This document shows, piece after piece, positions 23,819 through 33,578 of a DNA stretch of 64,000 nt; positions within the stretch are counted from its first letter, which is position 1; each line of letters opens with the position of its first letter. The notes under the pieces were generated by a model. That model did no database searches. It had not been told where the DNA came from and saw only the letters and a list, made by a program, of their open reading frames with translations. The stretch is from contig OZ020520.1 of the NCBI GenBank assembly GCA_963971425.1, positions 10,229,807 through 10,293,806 of the forward strand, read 5' to 3'. A program made the translations under genes and the position numbers. This DNA is from Bryoerythrophyllum caledonicum. Its lineage: Eukaryota > Streptophyta > Bryopsida > Pottiales > Pottiaceae.

Positions 23819-24090
23819 TGTGGAAATCTATTCCCACAAGGTTCCGGAAGTTAACCTAAAAATCCGGAAAAAACAAAAAAAATTGGTTAAGTAAGTACAA
23901 TAGTCTAGGCTAGAATAGAACCTATAGTTAGTTTGTAGGAATAAAGACGGGAAAACTCGGTTGAAATCCCTAATTGGTACTAAAGCTGCTAAACACGTGG
24001 CCGGAATAGTTGTCAGAACTCCGGGGAAGTTTATCATCCGAAGCTGTCACCATCAGCCGTACTGCTTCCGGAGGGTCGGTGTAACGGCCA
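23819..24090 (+). repeat. LTR shared by elements A and B
   Basis: Serves as the right repeat of A and the left repeat of B. Its first ~250 bp match the minus-strand start of element E at 55444 (GGTTCCGGA, AATCCG, TTAAGTAAGTAC, AGAATAGAACCTA). Length estimated from where similarity fades. Confidence 0.55.
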
Positions 24091-24775
24091 ACTAAAGAAA
24101 GAGGTTTCCCTCGCGTTTTTCCGGAAATCCCTGAAGACCCGGACGAGTACGGCCTACTAAAGACGCGCTTACAGAAAATGGGCTACGCCGGATTCCTGGA
24201 CGTTGTCTGGGGCATCCGAGAAGAGGTGTTTGTCCGGGAGTTGATAGGAACGCTGGACTCCCAGTACGAAGGGATATTGCGGGCACACCCGGAACTATGG
24301 GGAGGTCCGGAATGGACGCAGGCGTACGACTTCCGGGCCGGGCGTACCAAGGTGGTGAAATAGAAGGACGAGTTCATGGCGGAGGAGTTTGAAGGGAAGG
24401 CCGACCCAAAGGAGGGATACAACATCCAAGACCTAAAGCATCTGGACGCCAAGCTTGTGCTAGGGTTTCTAAACCCTATCTTCCATCCGAAAAAACCGAA
24501 GCGGCTAGTATCCAAGTAGGCTTGTACCTTCCTCGGAGCACTCCGGGGAAAGATACTGGTGGATTGGGGGACACTCATAAGCGAGATGATCAACTGGTTG
24601 GTGGCCTATCTCCGGAAGGTGAAGAAATCCGCAACCCCTCTGGCCTACTATGTGGCACAATTCTACTGCCACCATCAGCAACTCACCTAGACGCAACAAA
24701 GGGTGTATGACAAAGTCCTAAACTTCCAAAAGTATGGAGGAGAGTTAAAAGAAGAAGAGTTCGGAGAAGAAGTAG
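24091..24775 (+). pseudogene. gag-like region of B, 5' part
   Basis: Encodes FVRELIGTLDSQYEGILRAH, PELWGGPEWTQAYDFRAG and LGFLNPIFHPKKPKRLVSK, closely matching element E on the minus strand at 53.9-54.7 kb. Interrupted at 24775 by transposon I. Fossil. Confidence 0.7.
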
Positions 24776-25009
24776 GACTGTTCTAGGGACCTCTCCGTCC
24801 GAAAGACCAGGAGGTCCGCTCGTCCGTCCGTTAAGGGTCAGCGGAGGTCCGTTATGGGTCAACTTAGGGTTGACCACCAAGAAGGTTAAGACAGCTTTAT
24901 CTCGTCCACCAAGCATGCCACGCGTCTGACACGTCACCAACTTATTCAAAGAATAAAGCTGACATGGAGGGTTAAGGGTCTTCAAGTTTAGATTGCAGGC
25001 ATTTTGGGG

Positions 25010-25250
25010 CGTGAATGTCTCGAGGGGGCACGGAGCGTGGACGTGTCCAAGAGGGGGCGCGGACGCGTCCACGGGAGGGCGCGGACACGTCCATGGTAGG
25101 GCGCGGACGGGTCCACGGGGCACGAACGTCTCTAGAGGGCCCGGACGTCTGGGCGAGTGCAGACGTCTGAAGGGGCACGGACATCTGGGGGGGGCCCGGA
25201 CGTCTCCGAGGGGGGGCTGCAGACGTCTCGGAGGGGAGTATTCGGCGCGA
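25010..25250 (-). repeat. GC-rich subterminal array of element I, left
   Basis: About a dozen units of the type GGGCGCGGACGNGTCCA or GGGCACGGACGTCTG. It is the reverse complement in type of the array at 27170-27420, so the two flank the kinase relic as an inverted pair. Confidence 0.75.
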
Positions 25251-25435
25251 ATGAGTAGATGGGGGGCTTGCTTCCCCTTCCTTTATTCCTCCCAAACTAA
25301 AACTAGTCATACAACCTTTTCATCGCAATTATAACACATAGTTAACAACATCAAGATTTATTTCTATCATGCAAGTGTACAAAAAATGCCACGTAGGCAA
25401 TCAAAATGTTCAAAAATTGCTCTATAACTACGCCA

Positions 25436-27018
25436 CTACAATGTACATCTAAAACAATTGTCGGGGACTTTGAAGTTGTAGGAAGGACCTAGGAAATATG
25501 CTACAACTTGAGCAAGTGATGGCCTCTTTGTGGGGTCTTCGTGAACCAAAGCATCCAACTTTGTTGAGAATGCTATGGTGTCCATGGTATTCTTGAAGAG
25601 GTCTGGACACTCCTCGCCTTGCCATATCATTTTTGCCAAAAAATCGACCGCATATGCATCAGATTCTATTGTATATGGATGCAACCTCTTCATGCGTTCC
25701 AAATTGCGCTCCTCGTCGTTTGGTCCCCTAAATACAAAAAACAACTCCGGGGCGACATACCGCTTATGTTCCTTCATTTCCCGGCATCGATCTTCATCTT
25801 GGAAACCAAAATACGAGGCCTTGTTTTCTACAATTCGGCTTGCCATCCCCAATCACACACTCCAATATATACTTTCTCCACATCCTCCGGTGGAAAGTGG
25901 AGTAGAACATTTGACGGTGTTAAATCATTGTGGATGATTTTTGCCTTATGGACTAGGTCCATTACATATATGAGAGCCCAAGCCAACATTGCTCTGTTCT
26001 TTCGAAACGCAACAATTTTTTTGCTCTCCTCGATGGTGAGATGTTTTATTTTCATTATTTCCTTGTTGCTCATTGCCTCAGACGCCAAGCTATTAAATTT
26101 TTATAAGTTGGGAATGCTATCACTGTTCCACCACAATGAATAGGCTTCTATGCTATTTGAATGAATAGCCCAAAACTTAATCACACCTGGATGCTGAACG
26201 GGGCAAACTAGAGCCTCAATTGAACGTTGTTCATGCTTTTCACGTTCAGTTTTAGCCATTGAAAGTTTGCCCGCAAATTCAATGTGGATTGGAATATCTG
26301 GCATATCTGCAATCCATACTTTCCACACTTTGCCGTATCCTCCTTGAGAATCAAACCCAGACAATGGCACAATCTTTGCCTTCTCTGGAATCCACACTAC
26401 TCCCAAGTGCATGTGTTGTTCCATCGCCGCCTTCAGCGCTTGTTCATTCCAAGGCATGCCTTTTTTATTGCCTCTTCAATGTTTTCCACATTCTTTTTGA
26501 ACCCACTTTTGTTTCCCAAGAAACTGAGCGTCTTCATCGTTCCTCGCTGCTCCCCTCGCTATTATTACCACGCATTCAAACACATGCGTGATGTTTGTTG
26601 TAGTTGTGCTGACTTGTTGTGCCATCCATTTTGGAGCATGAAAATACTTGTTCATGAAATCCATAAACTGCTCATGTTGAGCAAGTTTGCTCCAAAATTC
26701 ACGTTCCAAATCAGCCTGTAGCTTTAAAATCCCCGCATGTCCATAATCCAAAAATGATTTCTTCAGCATATCTCGTGTACAAATACAATAGTAAGTGATG
26801 GTCACCTCTCAAATGAAATGTGTCTATTCCTTTGGTGGATATTCTTCATCTTTCTTGTTGGCGGAAGTATTCTTCTTCTTCTTCTTCTCCCCGGAGCTAG
26901 AAGAGGGAATTGAACCAGTTCCCGATTCTGATCCTACCCGGCTCATGGGGTCCATCGCCTCCGGAGCATCCAAATCTTCATACATGGGCCTTTTGCTAGA
27001 TCCTTGCCTTAAAGACAT
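25436..27018 (-). pseudogene. Protein kinase relic inside transposon I
   Basis: On the minus strand an N-terminal tail (MSLRQGSSKRPMYEDLDAPE, then a lysine run) precedes a helical segment and a kinase domain. Visible motifs: glycine loop GFDSQGGYGKVWKV (about 26320), a candidate ATP-binding lysine in EFAGKLSM (about 26270), catalytic loop IIHNDLTPSNVLL (about 25930; HND in place of HRD), metal-binding GVCDWG (DWG in place of DFG) and VAPELFF in place of APE. The C-lobe ends DPTKRPSLAQVVAYFLG. Stops lie in frame at 26824-26826, about 26809, 26476-26478 and 26101-26103, and one frameshift follows DWG near 25850, so it is not functional as it stands. Catalytic Asp and Asn are kept. Probably a host gene captured by the transposon; a kinase proper to this element family is the alternative. 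Confidence 0.75.
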
Positions 27019-27169
27019 CCTGAAATAGTTCCTGCAAAAAAAAAAATCAAAAATCTCCCCTTCCAAATCTGAACATTCCACAGTAGTTCCAAGCAAGACG
27101 CGCGTTCACACGTCAAGACAAGGAGCCACTATGGAATAATGAAGTTGGCCTGAACTCCTTGAACTTTAT

Positions 27170-27420
27170 ATACTCGTCCGCGCCCCCCTAGACCCATTCG
27201 CGCCCCCCTGGACCCGTCCGCGCCTCCCTGGACCCGTCCGGGCCTCCTCGGACCTGTCCACGCCCCCCTTAACACGCCCGCGCCCCCCTGGACCCGTCCG
27301 CACCCCCCCCCCTCAACCAGCCCGCGCCCCCCTAGCTCGTCCGTGCCCGCTCAACCCGTCTGCCCCCCCCCCCCCTTTAAACCCGCTAGCGGGCCCCGCC
27401 CCACCCGTTTGCTCTCCGTT
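27170..27420 (+). repeat. GC-rich subterminal array of element I, right inner
   Basis: Units of CCCGTCCGCGCCCCCCTGGA with C runs up to about twelve. Inverted relative to 25010-25250. Confidence 0.75.
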
Positions 27421-27451
27421 TGCGCCCCGTTCAACACTTCAAGTCTATACC

Positions 27452-27676
27452 ACTACACTAAATATCACTTTTAGTGTAGTATACACTAATTGACTTATGA
27501 TTGCTATAAGTATTCACTCTTAGTGAATCTTTTTTACCATCTGTATCCACAAGGATCCGTCTCTTTCAGTAGTGTAGATAGTTGTGCTCTCAGTAAATTG
27601 ATTCATTAAAAGTGAAAAGCTATAGCACTTCAAAATTGTGTAGTGTGGATACACTAAAAGTGATATTTAGAGTAGT
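27452..27676. mobile_element. Small MITE nested in element I
   Basis: 225 bp with 27-bp terminal inverted repeats (27452-27478 and 27650-27676) that differ at one position: ACTACACTAAATATCACTTT against ACTACTCTAAATATCACTTT. The interior is AT-rich and noncoding. No certain target duplication; family unassigned. Confidence 0.75.
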
Positions 27677-28430
27677 CTTTACTGTAAAAAATTCCTTAGT
27701 GTAAAAATAAGTTTCCTCCCCCAATAAAAAATTTCCACACATTATCAAGCAAGAGGGCCTTTCCATCTCACCTCCGAGCCTTGTATACTAAGTTCCTTCA
27801 TCATAGAAACTTGTAGTTTATCTCTAGTTTCTTTTATATTCTATTCCAAAAGAAGACTTTCTAATCCAATAGTAGACTCTCTATTTCAATAGTAGACTTT
27901 TTATTCCAAAAGTAAACTTTCTATTCCAACAATATACTTTCTATTCTAATAGTAGACTTTTATACATTCCACTACGTATGTCAAATAAATCATTTGGGTG
28001 AGTTGCATTTTGGATTTATACATTCCACTACACTTAAAGAATAAAATATACGAATGTCGCATGTCAAATATATCTTTGGGGTGAGTTGCATTTTGGATTT
28101 ATACATTTCACTTCACTTAAAGAAAGAATAAACGAATGATGCATGTCAAATATATCATTTGGGGGAGATGAATCTTACATTCATATACCTTGTAAAATTC
28201 CTTTAAAATTCTCTCTTTATTCCCTTTTAAAATTCGATTTTTAACTTCAAAAGTTGCAATTGTGTTAGTAACTCTTAACACATAAGACGTTTTAAAAAGT
28301 AAAGGTGGAAGTCTTAAGTTTCAAAAAGTGAAAGTGAAAGTCCAAAGTTCACTATATAAACTCAGAAACTTCACTTGAGTACTTTGTCAAGAATGTATTG
28401 AAAATTATTTTGGGCATGCCCTCCCCATCT
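27677..28430. other. AT-rich stretch with short tandem repeats
   Basis: Between MITE and outer array. At 27830-27970 the phrase TTCTATTCCAA(A/T)AGTAGACT repeats about five times, and at 27965-28165 a ~100-bp block with TTTGGATTTATACATTCCACT and CATGTCAAATATATC repeats. No gene seen. Confidence 0.55.
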
Positions 28431-28690
28431 CCTAGACGTCCACGCCCTCCCTTAGACGTCCGCGCCCTTCCTTAGACGTCCGCGCCCTCCCTTAGAGGTC
28501 CGCGCCTCCCTCCAGACGTCTGCGCCTCCCCTGACGTCCGAGCCCACCCCAGACATTCGCGCCCCTAGATGTCCGGGCCCCCCCCCCTAGACGTCCGGGC
28601 GTCCCCAGACGTTCGCGCCCCCCTAGGCGTCCGCGCCCCAGACGTCTGCGCCCCCCGCGAGACGTCCGCGCCCCACCAAATTTGAAATAC
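28430..28690 (+). repeat. GC-rich subterminal array of element I, right outer
   Basis: About fifteen units of TTAGACGTCCGCGCCCTCC, containing the AatII-type palindrome GACGTC. Same orientation as 27170-27420. Confidence 0.75.
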
Positions 28691-29124
28691 CGATGTGGCC
28701 TTTCAAGTCGTCCACGTCACCAATCGCTTGTCCATGTGATCGTATCACTTTAACTTTTTGTAAATTGTGAAAAAGAAATTCACCGCAGTAATTTTTGCTC
28801 CTCCCTTCAATGTCCGATTTTTCTTCGGGACGGCCCGGTCCGTCCGTCCGAATGTTTGTCCGGTCCGCAATATTTGGTCCATGTCCGTACTTCATGACAA
28901 CCCTGAGAAGTAGCTGAACCACTGCCGGAACGAGCAACAATTGATACTCTGGAAGAAGACCAGAGCAGGGTTGTCATAACGGACGAGTTGAGGTGATCGG
29001 ACGGGACAATCGGACGGGCAGCATGGACCGGACGAATTGCTTGAAGTGCGCCCAATAATTTTTTGTAGGTAAGAAATTTTGACCGTGATAGCCACGTCAC
29101 ATTCAGACGTGTCACGCCACCGTG

Positions 29125-29445
29125 GCACTAGGGCGGGGATGTCCCCGCCCCTAATTGGTAGGGGCAGAGACGTCCCCGCCCAATTTTGGAATCAACAACT
29201 TTAAATGGCCATATCTCATTCAAACATAGTCCATATTTAGCATTTGAGATGTTTTTTGACATCTAAGGAAAATGTAGATATCAAAACACACCTCAAACGC
29301 TTGATTTGGGCTATTTTTGAGTAAGTTATGCCCATCCAAAAAGAAATTATTCCAAAATTAGGCGGGGAAGGGCGGGGACGTTAGGGGCGTGGACGTCTCT
29401 GTCCCTAACTGGTAGGGGCGGAGACGTCCCCGCCCCTCAATGGTA
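29125..29445. mobile_element. GC-palindrome MITE, left copy
   Basis: About 320 bp whose two ends are inverted: GGGGCGGGGACGTCCCCGCC-type palindromes, then AATTTTGGAAT, repeated in mirror image at the right. The middle is AT-rich (GGCCATATCTCATT...GTTATGCCCATCC). A second copy in reverse orientation lies at 42953-43258. Confidence 0.6.
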
Positions 29446-29452
29446 TTACATT

Positions 29453-30041
29453 GTCGTGATGATTGAAGAATGCAAAGATGTTGTCGGAACCAAATTTAGC
29501 TGCTCTTTGCTTTAAATGGTTCCATTGGACTTAAGAAGAAGAAGAAGAACTACGGTCTTATAATGGGACCAGCGTGAATGTAGTGTTTGTTCATTCTCTT
29601 CACTAAGCATATGGCCACGGGACATAGGCTAGTGTGTATAGAACTACTTCCCCCTCTTGAGGATAAACGCTTTTCTACTCTAAGTGCTTCCCTACACTAA
29701 TTGCATTAGAGACAACCGACATGTGATCTCCCCCAAGGGCTTTGTGGGTTCCCATACAACAAGGCCATGGGACCCCCTACCATAATTGGGTAGACTATGG
29801 TGGTACTTGAATTAGAATGTTGTATTAAGCTATAAACAACAAATTCTTTTTGACATTTTCAAAGAAGGTAATATTCTTTGCACAAGTGAAACCTCCTTTA
29901 TTATCAACGGACAAATACCATTGAGCAATGTAGTGTAGAGGTGTAGACGTGTTTTTAAATGACTCGTCTTAAGGTGATATTCAAATTTATAAAGCATAAT
30001 GTCAAATCATCCAATGTCCATATATCGCTTGTGTAACAACC
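29453..30041 (+). repeat. Long inverted repeat of element II, left arm
   Basis: About 589 bp, inverted and roughly 96 percent identical to 42223-42810 by eye. Contains folded module copy 2 (29533-29670). Noncoding. Confidence 0.85.
29533..29670 (+). ncRNA. Folded noncoding module, copy 2
   Basis: Purine tract AAGAAGAAGAAGAAC, then GGTC/GACC; GTGTTT (29583-29588) pairs with AAACGC (29665-29670) where copy 1 has GTGTCC/GGACAC. Central hairpin TATG-G-CC-ACG-GG-A-CATA replaces the CCATGCCC hairpin of copy 1. Confidence 0.5.
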
Positions 30042-30953
30042 CCTTGGAACAATCCACGAATTACTCTTCACAAGCATAGGGTGGTTGAAATATATATTTC
30101 TAAATTGTTGGGGTTATGATTAGTTATCACCTAATTCAACCCGAAAGAAAGATAATGCATTCAAAAGCATCCTCTAAAGGCCACAATGTTCCAAAGTCAA
30201 AGTGATTGCTTGACAACACTTCTTACCAAATGGTGTCAATTTAACTTTAAATTGATTAAACCTTGCCAAAGTTAGATGAAATTCCAAAAGGCTTTGCTTC
30301 TAACGGTGACACCTTCAAAAGTTCACATTAAACATGTCTATTGTAAAAGCAATGGATGTAGGGGATTTGTTGCTTTTCATATATGTATTATATCTCGAAC
30401 ATAGACAATTTATTTTTACATCGATGTTAAATGGTTTCACTTTTAGTTCTCTAACACGTGCAAACTATTTATATGTTTCTTAACCTTTTTGTTTATCTCC
30501 CCATGCCCCTTCTTAACATTGGATTCAATTGTAGAATACTCATACATAAAGAGTATTACCTTCTTCTAAGATTCCAAAAACAAAAGTATTTTCTTTGTTG
30601 TAAAAAAACATTTTAACCCAAATAAAACACGTTTACACATTTTGGGGAAGTTGGGAAAAAAAAGTAATCTCGAAGGGGCCATTGGCAAAAATTGTAGAAA
30701 CTACGTACGATAAAGAATAGGGGCAAATATATTCACTTAGGATAAATTTTATAAAGAAAGTACATGTAACATACATTGCTTTAAAAGTGTGAAATATGGT
30801 TATAAGTAATATATAATTAGATATAATGTCAAAGAACTATGTAATTGGTACATACAAAATATCATGGAAAAAATAGGTACAAAATTTGAATGGTAGATTC
30901 TACTCTTTTAGGTTCTCATTATTTCTCAATGAATGAAAAGGGGGTATTTTTTT
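30042..30953. other. AT-rich part of element II, nothing recognised
   Basis: No gene or repeat identified. It ends at the 8-bp duplication ATTTTTTT (30946-30953) that borders element III. Confidence 0.5.
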
Positions 30954-31519
30954 CTCAGGGAGATCACTCTTCCACAAATTTAAGTGTACACCTGCGTTCA
31001 ACAAGTATTTTATGTGGACCTATTATGGGGACTTAAGTTATTTTTTACTCCCCTTGCATTACCTAAATTTCTACCAGGAGTCATTTTATGCTTAGCTTCT
31101 GGTTTTTAGAATTACATTTCATACACAAAATTCAGACCCGTATATTACTTATAATTCTGTACATTGCAAGGAAAACATGGTGATTTACTGTGAAGAAATG
31201 CATAACAGCAAAGGAGCGATGCAGGAGGTTTAAAATGTGCAAGAAGCAATTAAAGAAGGCTGGATTGGCATGGTTTAGGGTGCCTTCATCCCTCCAATAA
31301 ACACTGCAGTTCAGGGAGTAAAGCCCAAACACCATGAAACACACATTGGCACCACAAAAGATGGGTTCAAAATTGTATTGCACCCTTAATCTACTGTCCT
31401 TAGAAAGACAAGCAAAATACCAAGCAAAATCATTTGCACAGAAGAACAAAACAAATAGAAAGCCAGGCCCGCCTAGATACGAGCTCCTCTGCCTTCTAAT
31501 TGTCCTGCTGAGCACTCAC

Positions 31520-31650
31520 GGTTCTTGGTGAGATCTTCCTTGTCAACCTCCTGGTCTTCGTTGTCAACCTCGATAGCCGAGACTGTGGTACGAGGAGAGG
31601 AACAAGTCTGCGATTGCACAACACCTGCGATCAACTACACATTCAAGCTC
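31520..31650 (-). other. Possible 3' exon of the element III gene
   Basis: After an acceptor-like TTGATCGCAG, the minus strand reads TVSAIEVDNEDQEVDKEDLT, an acidic frame, followed by a donor-like GTGAGT. It lies downstream of the transposase, beyond insertion F, and could be a further exon. Weak evidence. A 127-residue open frame overlapping it (31132-31515) is phenylalanine- and leucine-rich and unrecognised. Confidence 0.25.
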
Positions 31651-32204
31651 ATTCGTCTGGTCTGAACACAGTGAAGTACAGGTAGGAGATAATAAGGATT
31701 AATGAAGACTGAAAGCCAAGAAGGGTTGCAGTAAACCCTTCTACAACTTCTACGACCATGCATCTCGTGAGTGGATGTACCTGCTGTTTAAGCTGCGAAG
31801 AAACGATGCTTGAACTCCGAAGCAACGATGTCTGAACTCCGAGTTGTCATCCTGATCTCCTTTAGTTGTGTTTTGATGCAAATTCATTGAATGACCTCAC
31901 GTCCTCTAAGTCAAGGCTGTAGAGGTTAGTACTAGCTGAATACTTTAGTGTCCTAGTAGAAATGATGCAATTTGCGTCTATCCAAATGGCATCTCTCGTA
32001 GTACGCGTTGGCAAGTATTCACATCTTAACACAAAGATACCCTTAAGGTAATCGTTTCCACAGAGAGTCACTGAGAACTACAACGACTAATAACAAACCA
32101 TGATATGTACAATGTCAACTATACAATATATACATCAAAAGAAAGGAGAGAAAGGTTTAGATTACAAGGGGTGAGCGTTAATTACACAAACCGCCCCACC
32201 CAAG

Positions 32205-32335
32205 TACTTTACATGGCCCGGATTCCACATGGCCCAGATTCCACATGGCCCGGATCGTACATGGCCCGGATTCCACATGGCCCAGATTCCACATGGCCCG
32301 GATCGTACATGGCCCGGATTCCACATGGACTTTAC
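32205..32335 (+). repeat. Short tandem repeat, ~47-bp unit
   Basis: About 2.7 copies of a ~47-bp unit built from a 16-bp phrase ACATGGCCCGGATTCC with variants ACATGGCCCAGATTCC and ACATGGCCCGGATCGT. It lies in element III just outside the F insertion. The open frames (MARIPHGPDSTWPGS...) are artefacts of the repeat. Confidence 0.85.
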
Positions 32336-33578
32336 AACTATATACATTATAGACATCCGGATACTTGCGTATCCGGAGAGTGTTTTACCACCATGAACGA
32401 CGGTTCACGGACTCAAACAAGTTTTAGTAAACGTCAAATCTTCCTCACAATTTCTTCAATCACTCCTACACACTAACTTGGGATGGTTGTGGTGTCACTG
32501 GGTTCCCCCCCGGAAGAGGGGATAAGGCTTGGGCCTTAAGGACTAACACTTACTCTTGTGGCACGTACGTAGTGTACCCACCCTTCGAGCTGTTAGACCT
32601 TCCTTCACCTCAGAATCAGCTAAAGGAATAGTACGTCGTGGGTTCGCCTAGCTATTAGCCCCGGGTACCTGATTCCCACTCCTTTTCTTCAGAAACAAAG
32701 TCCTCCTCCTATTACTCCGATGGTCACCTCGCAAAGGGGTTAGTTGGATCTCCTTTCTTCTCTCAAGATAATCTGAGCTGTTAGAGTCGGTCTGGACTTA
32801 CTGCCCTTAGGTCAAACCAGTCTACTCCGTCCTCAACACAAAGGGTTGATGGTGTGTAGTGCTCCTATGGATCAACCTATCCGACCAAAGGTTGATGCGT
32901 CTGGGATCTAGAGTACACCTTCACAATCGATGACATACTGCCGCCAACCGGTCACACAAGACATATCAAGACTCCTTCCACACCCGTCACTCCCCCCTCG
33001 TCCTTCCCTAACCACTTATAATCTCACCTGTTATTCCCCTCCACCACGACTAATCTACTTGAGGGAACAAGGAAACAATCACAAGGGGTCAGAGTTAGAG
33101 TCACGCCCAACTAACCATCTAACCATCTCACCTGTTATTCCCATCCACCACGACTAATCTACTTGATGGAACAAGGAAACAATGACTCGACGGTTAGTAT
33201 GGACTTGAGGAGTGGACTACTTGAGATGGTACTCACAGTCATATAGAATCCGAGCTTTCCAACCGTCGAAGGTTTTCTGAGAGCGTAGGTTTAGAATTGA
33301 ACTAAAAGCAAGTACACACATCAAGCAGTGAAGAGAGAGGCCACGAGACTCCTCTCTTATGCTGCGAAGGACTCACACAAGAGTCCAAACTCAAACGATA
33401 CTTTCTAACTAAAAACGGTGACAATAACTACTCTTGGCGGCGGTGCTGCCACTACACACGACGTGCACCGTCAGGGGTCACTTATTACACAAAACCCAAG
33501 GAAAAACTAAGTCAAAACCAAAGTCAACCGGGGGCCAAATCCCGGACTGAACAGTGACCTACGAACCAAGATCCTGGC

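Larger units (their letters stand above)
19834..24090 (+). mobile_element. Gag-only LTR-type element A (TR-GAG-like fossil)
   Basis: A diverged repeat pair starts at 19834 (TGTGGGAAGGCATTCCCACTT) and at 23819 (TGTGGAAATCTATTCCCACA); both begin with a small palindrome and continue with TTCCGGA, ATCCGGAAA, an AATTAAAAAAATTAGG-like block and a GAATAAAG-like block. Between them lie one gag-like coding region and about 1.5 kb of structured noncoding DNA; no protease, reverse transcriptase or integrase is present. This matches published plant TR-GAG elements, nonautonomous LTR elements carrying only gag. Broken in a few places; the diverged LTRs indicate considerable age. The exact right edge of the 3' LTR is uncertain. 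Confidence 0.6.
24776..28905 (-). mobile_element. DNA transposon I (hAT-like), carrying a kinase relic
   Basis: An 8-bp duplication AGAAGTAG borders it (24768-24775 and 28906-28913), and the gag sequence of B continues across the gap. The right end, read inward, is CAGGGTTGTCATGAAGTACG, matching the end of transposon II. The left end (GACTGTTCTAGGGACC) is poorly conserved. Both sides carry subterminal GTCCG motifs and GC-rich arrays in opposite orientation. No transposase is present. Inside are a protein kinase relic on the minus strand and a small MITE. 8-bp duplications and CAGGG ends are hAT traits. Confidence 0.65.

Noticed and set aside
31132-31515. 127-residue F- and L-rich minus-strand frame
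   Set aside because: No recognisable domain. It may overlap the end of the element III gene, so I left it as unresolved sequence.
32105-32476. 123-residue frame with repeated MARIPHGPDSTWPGS
   Set aside because: Translation of the 47-bp tandem repeat, open on both strands.
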